A DNA stretch of 8,416 nucleotides from Thermoplasmata archaeon (GTDB lineage: Archaea; Thermoplasmatota; Thermoplasmata; Thermoplasmatales; Thermoplasmataceae): the NCBI GenBank assembly GCA_021835265.1, contig JAKBQK010000516.1:1-8416 (forward strand), written 5' to 3'. Below, in pieces: positions 5,467 to 8,416 of this stretch; position 1 is the first letter of the stretch, and each line of letters opens with the position of its first letter. The notes under the pieces were generated by a model. It made no database searches. It was not told where the DNA came from and was given only the letters and a program-made list of their open reading frames with translations. The position numbers were made by a program, and so were the translations under genes.

Positions 5467-6345
5467 ATGATCAAGATCACAGAAAGGGAAAAAATTCTGG
5501 AAATCTGGAATGAGTTTTATAAATTCGATCCAACATCTCAATTTCAACTGGAAAGGAAATATTTTAGAAATGAGTACGTGGTTCCAATAGGTGAGCAGGT
5601 AAACGAGGGGGCATTCTCACTCTTGTGTGCAAGAAATGGTGTAGATGAAGATACAGAAAAGAAAGCATGGATCTTTGCTGCTGGGTATACAAAGAAAGAT
5701 GATCTTATAAAACTTCTAAAAAAACAGATAGAACAGGCAAAAAAGGTTGGAGTACAGCGTATATTTTATTCCAATTTTTCACCGGGGTATTTCTTTCCTG
5801 GCATTGATAGAGAGAAATATTCAGATCTATACGATTCGCTTGTCGAAGTAGGTTTTACTACAGATTCAGAGGCTCTAGCAATGGAAGCAGAGATAGGGGA
5901 ACACCAATATATTCAAAATGAAGGAAACAAAGCCGAAATCAGAAATCTAAAAATGGAAGAAACAGAAGAACTCCTAAAAATGGTAAGAAGTAACTTTCCC
6001 CATGATTGCTACCTTAGAGTCGATGGGGTAATAAAGCACGGAAGTTTAGATCAGATCACCATTGCTATAGTAAATAATAAAATTGTTGGTTATTCCATGT
6101 ATGCAAGCGGAGAGGGGCCATTTGAATCATCTCCAGGCGAGAGGTTCGGATGTTTTGAGGTTCTGGAGGATTACCGTTCAATGGGAATAGGAGGCAAGCT
6201 TCTGACGGCTACACTAATAAACATGAAATCAAATGGAATTAGACATGCATACTTTTTATGGACTACAGAAAAGGCTTCACATCTATATGGAAGGTTTGGT
6301 TTCAGAATTACAAGAAAATTTCAGATAATGTCATTATTACTGTAA
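5467..6345 (+). CDS. GNAT acetyltransferase with two GNAT-like halves
   Basis: A 292-residue protein with the layout of tandem GNAT proteins. The N-terminal half (about 1-145) ends in SPGYFFPGID (105-114), then a Y..L...GF segment and ALAMEAEI. It lacks a clear CoA loop and is probably a degenerate domain. The C-terminal half (about 155-292) is a full GNAT domain with the pyrophosphate loop R237-S-M-G-I-G242, then AYFLWTTE (261-268) and LYGRFGF (273-279). I recall the last two motifs from bacterial GNAT proteins in cell-wall amino-sugar gene neighbourhoods, but could not check this. Substrate unknown. It is divergent from the amidotransferase and converges on the DD-carboxypeptidase-like gene, 50 bp between stops. 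No signal peptide or membrane segment is present, so it should act in the cytosol. No ribosome site precedes the ATG, but no other good start lies near. Confidence 0.85.
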   Translation: MIKITEREKILEIWNEFYKFDPTSQFQLERKYFRNEYVVPIGEQVNEGAFSLLCARNGVDEDTEKKAWIFAAGYTKKDDLIKLLKKQIEQAKKVGVQRIFYSNFSPGYFFPGIDREKYSDLYDSLVEVGFTTDSEALAMEAEIGEHQYIQNEGNKAEIRNLKMEETEELLKMVRSNFPHDCYLRVDGVIKHGSLDQITIAIVNNKIVGYSMYASGEGPFESSPGERFGCFEVLEDYRSMGIGGKLLTATLINMKSNGIRHAYFLWTTEKASHLYGRFGFRITRKFQIMSLLL

Positions 6346-6384
6346 AATCATTCAGCCTATATGTGGTAAATCAAACAATTTGAA

Positions 6385-6401
6385 AAATAGTTTCTCTATT
6401 T
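6385..6401. terminator. Hairpin between convergent GNAT and DD-carboxypeptidase-like genes
   Basis: AAATAG and CTATTT form a perfect 6-bp stem around a TTTCT loop in the 50-bp gap, overlapping the TAG stop of the minus-strand gene. The plus strand continues TATATTTG. The stem is AT-rich and weak, so this is a modest terminator candidate. Confidence 0.3.
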
Positions 6402-7490
6402 ATATTTGTCAATAAATTCCGATAGAATCCTGTCTATTTCCATCTGCCTAACTGATCCTTCATCAAGACTATTATTAATAATTATAGAGAAAAAAGTATC
6501 CATTGAACTTATATATCCGCTAAGAGCAGAGACTCCAGATAGTGTCCCAGTTTTTGCATAAATTCCATTTTTTTCAAGAGAAATAAGGCGTTTCCTCAGT
6601 GTTCCCTGACCTATTGTTGGCATTAGTTCTATAAAGGTGTTTCCAAAATTTTTCTTAGCATATAAAAGCATGTTAGAAAGAAATCCTGTGGTTAAGAAAT
6701 TCTCTCTACTCAGTCCAGATCCATCTTTAATCCTTACATTTTCAGATCCATTTATCCTGGAAATATAATCCATTACAAATTTAGAAGAATTTTCCCATGT
6801 GCCCAGCGATTTTTCGCTACTTGAAAGATACTTGAATATAACTTCAGCATAAAAATTACAGCTTTCGAAGAGAATATGTCTTAGAACATCTCTTATATTC
6901 GCACTGTGGGAAATAACTTTTTCAAAATTATTATTAGAAGACAAACTTTTCCTTATTGTCCTCAGATTTTTTTCCTCTGAAAAAGCTTCTACTAAATGTT
7001 TATCTGGGTTTTTAACTGGTTGAAATAATTGCTCGTTCTGATGAATATAGTTGAAATCATTATTGTCAAATTTGAAACCACTTTTAATTTTGCAATTCTC
7101 ACCAATAAAAAAATTAGATATTCTTGGCTGATAACTGTACTTGGAATCACCATAAACCCAATCACCATTGTAAAACTCTCTATCGATTCTTGGTTTTTCA
7201 AGATAAATGTTGTTTACCTTTTCAATTTTTAATTCTTTAATGATTCTCCTGCATTCACCTATATTTAAAAAGAAAGATGGGTCACCATCAATGTGTAAAT
7301 CATCTTTATCTGAAGAAAAACTTGTGGTAAATATATAATCCGTTCCTAGGGACTCCAGTGCACAAAGGGAGGTGACCAATTTCATATTTGAAGCAGGAAT
7401 TACTGGTAAATTTTCGTTTTTTGATAATACAATCTTACCCTCTGAATCCAGAAAGCAAAAAGAAGTCACACTTTCTCTATGTATTTTCAT
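6396..7490 (-). CDS. PBP4 / peptidase S13-type D-Ala-D-Ala carboxypeptidase homologue, predicted cytosolic
   Basis: A serine DD-peptidase fold protein with all three active-site motifs in order: SxxK as S34-N-M-K37 (PASNMK), SxN as S210-C-N212, and KTG at 313-315 (YAKTGTLSGVSALSGY). Also typical of the PBP4 class are DGSGLSR at 256-262 and GDWVYGD at 109-115. Such enzymes remove the terminal D-Ala from cell-wall stem peptides or cleave DD-crosslinks. The SxxK-SxN gap is 176 residues versus roughly 245 in E. coli PBP4, so the inserted domains are smaller, and the 364-residue chain is short for the family. I chose the ATG at 7490: a TATA-like box lies about 26 nt upstream, and the protein then begins just before the conserved core. 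A TTG at 7544 would add 18 residues but no convincing signal peptide. Without export it would act on imported peptides. A beta-lactamase-related or other D-peptidase activity is possible. Confidence 0.85.
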   Translation of the reverse strand: MKIHRESVTSFCFLDSEGKIVLSKNENLPVIPASNMKLVTSLCALESLGTDYIFTTSFSSDKDDLHIDGDPSFFLNIGECRRIIKELKIEKVNNIYLEKPRIDREFYNGDWVYGDSKYSYQPRISNFFIGENCKIKSGFKFDNNDFNYIHQNEQLFQPVKNPDKHLVEAFSEEKNLRTIRKSLSSNNNFEKVISHSANIRDVLRHILFESCNFYAEVIFKYLSSSEKSLGTWENSSKFVMDYISRINGSENVRIKDGSGLSRENFLTTGFLSNMLLYAKKNFGNTFIELMPTIGQGTLRKRLISLEKNGIYAKTGTLSGVSALSGYISSMDTFFSIIINNSLDEGSVRQMEIDRILSEFIDKYK

Positions 7491-7510
7491 GGTGAGAAAT
7501 GGGAATCTGA

Positions 7511-7520
7511 TAATTAAATT
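7511..7520 (-). promoter_or_regulatory. TATA-like box of the DD-carboxypeptidase-like gene
   Basis: The minus strand reads AATTTAATTA, centred about 26 nt before the ATG at 7490. That is the right distance for a leaderless transcript and helps choose this start over the TTG at 7544. A similar AAATTTAATT copy at about 7559-7568 lies only some 20 nt before the TTG, which is a poorer fit. Confidence 0.4.
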
Positions 7521-7600
7521 TTTGAACCTCAATAAGTGATACAAGAAATAAATCAGATCAATTAAATTTTTAGTTTAAGAACATTTAAATAATTTGATAA

Positions 7601-7629
7601 TGACAATCAGAAAATATGTGTTATTGTCA
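7601..7629. promoter_or_regulatory. Dyad TGACAAT-N15-ATTGTCA between divergent genes
   Basis: A perfect inverted repeat with 7-bp arms whose centres are 22 bp apart, about two helical turns, so that both arms face the same side of the helix. This geometry suits a dimeric regulator. It sits 40-70 bp upstream of the solute-binding protein TATA box and about 80-110 bp upstream of the carboxypeptidase-like box, so it could serve either gene. The rest of the 202-bp gap 7491-7692 holds only the two promoters. Confidence 0.35.
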
Positions 7630-7664
7630 AAAACACGGTAGGGGATTACTTTTTATTATTAAAA

Positions 7665-7674
7665 CTTTTATATC
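7665..7674 (+). promoter_or_regulatory. TATA-box promoter of the solute-binding protein gene (leaderless)
   Basis: CTTTTATATC, preceded by ATTAAAA, is a good archaeal TATA region centred about 24 nt before the ATG at 7693. Transcription should start at or very near that ATG. If translation starts instead at the ATG at 7726, the leader would be about 30 nt and lack a ribosome site. Confidence 0.6.
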
Positions 7675-7692
7675 GGAAAAAAAATTATAGAA

Positions 7693-8416
7693 ATGTTTAT
7701 TAATAAGAGATCAGATTCGACACTAATGATAAATAAAAAAATTGTTTTATCAGTATTTATGGTATTATTAATGGTAGGTTCCGCGTTTTTCGTCTTTGGA
7801 ACTAATTTACCAATTAATACATCATCTACAAATACTGGTATTAGTCAGAGTAGTTATTTGAATGTACAGCCTGATGGTTCATCATCAACAGCATGGCAAA
7901 TGCCAACAACTACAATGGAAGAGCCCGGTTACACTAATGGAACATTTACTTGTGGTCTCGACTGTACCATAGGTGATCTGAATACATTTACCGGAATTAC
8001 TTTTGGCGATTTATTCATTGCCAAATTGGTATACGGGAGTCTTTACAAAACAATGCCTGATGGGCAAATAGAACCATGGCTTGCCACAAACTACACATTG
8101 ACACACGTTACGTCAAACAATAAAACCTTTGACATTGAAACTGGCAAAATGACGAATTACTCATATGTGTACACAATATATCTGAGACCATATGCACAGT
8201 GGACAGACTGGTCAAAGGCAAATGCTTCGCAAACATATACATTTTCGAACAAGGTAGATTATAGAAATTCAACAGGAGTATCATTCACGCACACATACAC
8301 GAGCTATGCACCGACTGTAATGAAGAAATATTATCTGCAGTCTGGGGATGTAGTTCTGAGCTGGAGGCTTGAGGCTGCCCTTGGTGGATGGCCAGGAGTA
8401 GTTAATGTAATTCCTA
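7693..8416 (+). CDS. Family 5 ABC transporter solute-binding protein (peptide/dipeptide type), 3' partial
   Basis: The first 241 residues of an exported binding protein of the oligopeptide/nickel (SBP_bac_5) family; the frame runs off the window, and full members are usually more than 500 residues. After a charged start (INKK at 13-16) comes a hydrophobic stretch at 17-35 acting as signal peptide or membrane anchor, with no lipobox cysteine. A Ser/Thr-rich linker follows to about residue 75. The family start is recognisable in GDLNTF, then LVYGSLYKTMPDGQIEPWLA at 112-131. Seven N-glycosylation sequons (N42, N82, N133, N143, N155, N177, N192) fit an extracellular archaeal glycoprotein. C87 and C91 form a close CxxxC pair. 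Permease and ATPase genes are expected downstream. The start is ATG 7693, with TATA spacing for a leaderless mRNA; ATG 7726 is an alternative that leaves a shorter n-region. Peptide is the likely cargo, but the family also binds sugars and metals. Confidence 0.85.
   Translation, partial: MFINKRSDSTLMINKKIVLSVFMVLLMVGSAFFVFGTNLPINTSSTNTGISQSSYLNVQPDGSSSTAWQMPTTTMEEPGYTNGTFTCGLDCTIGDLNTFTGITFGDLFIAKLVYGSLYKTMPDGQIEPWLATNYTLTHVTSNNKTFDIETGKMTNYSYVYTIYLRPYAQWTDWSKANASQTYTFSNKVDYRNSTGVSFTHTYTSYAPTVMKKYYLQSGDVVLSWRLEAALGGWPGVVNVIP

Noticed and set aside
6992..7232. Overlapping 67- and 69-codon frames on both strands
   Set aside because: Both lie inside the DD-carboxypeptidase-like gene in other frames and have no start signal or family motif.
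7491..7544. 18-residue N-terminal extension of the DD-carboxypeptidase-like protein from a TTG
   Set aside because: No ribosome site, a poorly spaced TATA-like sequence, and no proper signal peptide; the ATG at 7490 fits a leaderless start and the family alignment better. It is kept as an alternative.
7616..7690. 24-residue open frame (MCYCQKHGRG...) just before the solute-binding protein gene
   Set aside because: It overlaps the dyad and the TATA box of the next gene and has no ribosome site, so it is most likely chance.

Overview
The window looks archaeal and most resembles the wall-less acidophilic Thermoplasmata (Thermoplasma, Ferroplasma, Picrophilus or Cuniculiplasma relatives). This is an inference from several signs: very AT-rich DNA with AGA/AGG arginine and ATA isoleucine codons, TATA boxes about 23-30 nt before start codons (leaderless mRNAs), one GGTGAT Shine-Dalgarno site before a TTG start, GTG/TTG starts, and an exported N-glycosylation-sequon-rich peptide-binding protein. 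No rRNA or tRNA is present to fix the taxon.

Layout. Positions 2-1890 (+): the 3' part of an N-succinylamino acid racemase/OSBS-type enolase-superfamily gene, then, 14 bp on, an M20 (carboxypeptidase G2-like) amidohydrolase. Positions 1937-5237 (-): a COG3375-type GNAT transferase converging on the M20 gene, an amidase-signature amidase, and a class II glutamine amidotransferase-like hydrolase, each separated by about 225-235 bp and probably transcribed from its own promoter. Positions 5467-6345 (+): a protein with two GNAT-like halves. Positions 6396-7490 (-): a PBP4/S13-type D-Ala-D-Ala carboxypeptidase homologue with no signal peptide, converging on the GNAT gene. Positions 7693-end (+): the N-terminal part of a family 5 (peptide/nickel-type) ABC solute-binding protein, divergent from the carboxypeptidase gene. 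No gap exceeds 300 bp. I saw no mobile element, CRISPR array, tRNA or rRNA.

How the genes may work together. Racemase + M20 deacylase + COG3375 GNAT is the gene set of the bacterial D-to-L amino acid conversion pathway known from Geobacillus: N-succinylate the D-amino acid, racemise it, hydrolyse the L form. In the same window are a DD-carboxypeptidase homologue predicted to be cytosolic, two amide hydrolases and the start of a peptide importer. The simplest joint reading is an archaeal salvage island for D-amino-acid-containing peptides, perhaps bacterial cell-wall fragments: import, trim terminal D-Ala, cleave amides, and convert D- to L-amino acids. The individual family calls are strong. 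The joint pathway, and especially the peptidoglycan origin of the substrate, is inference.
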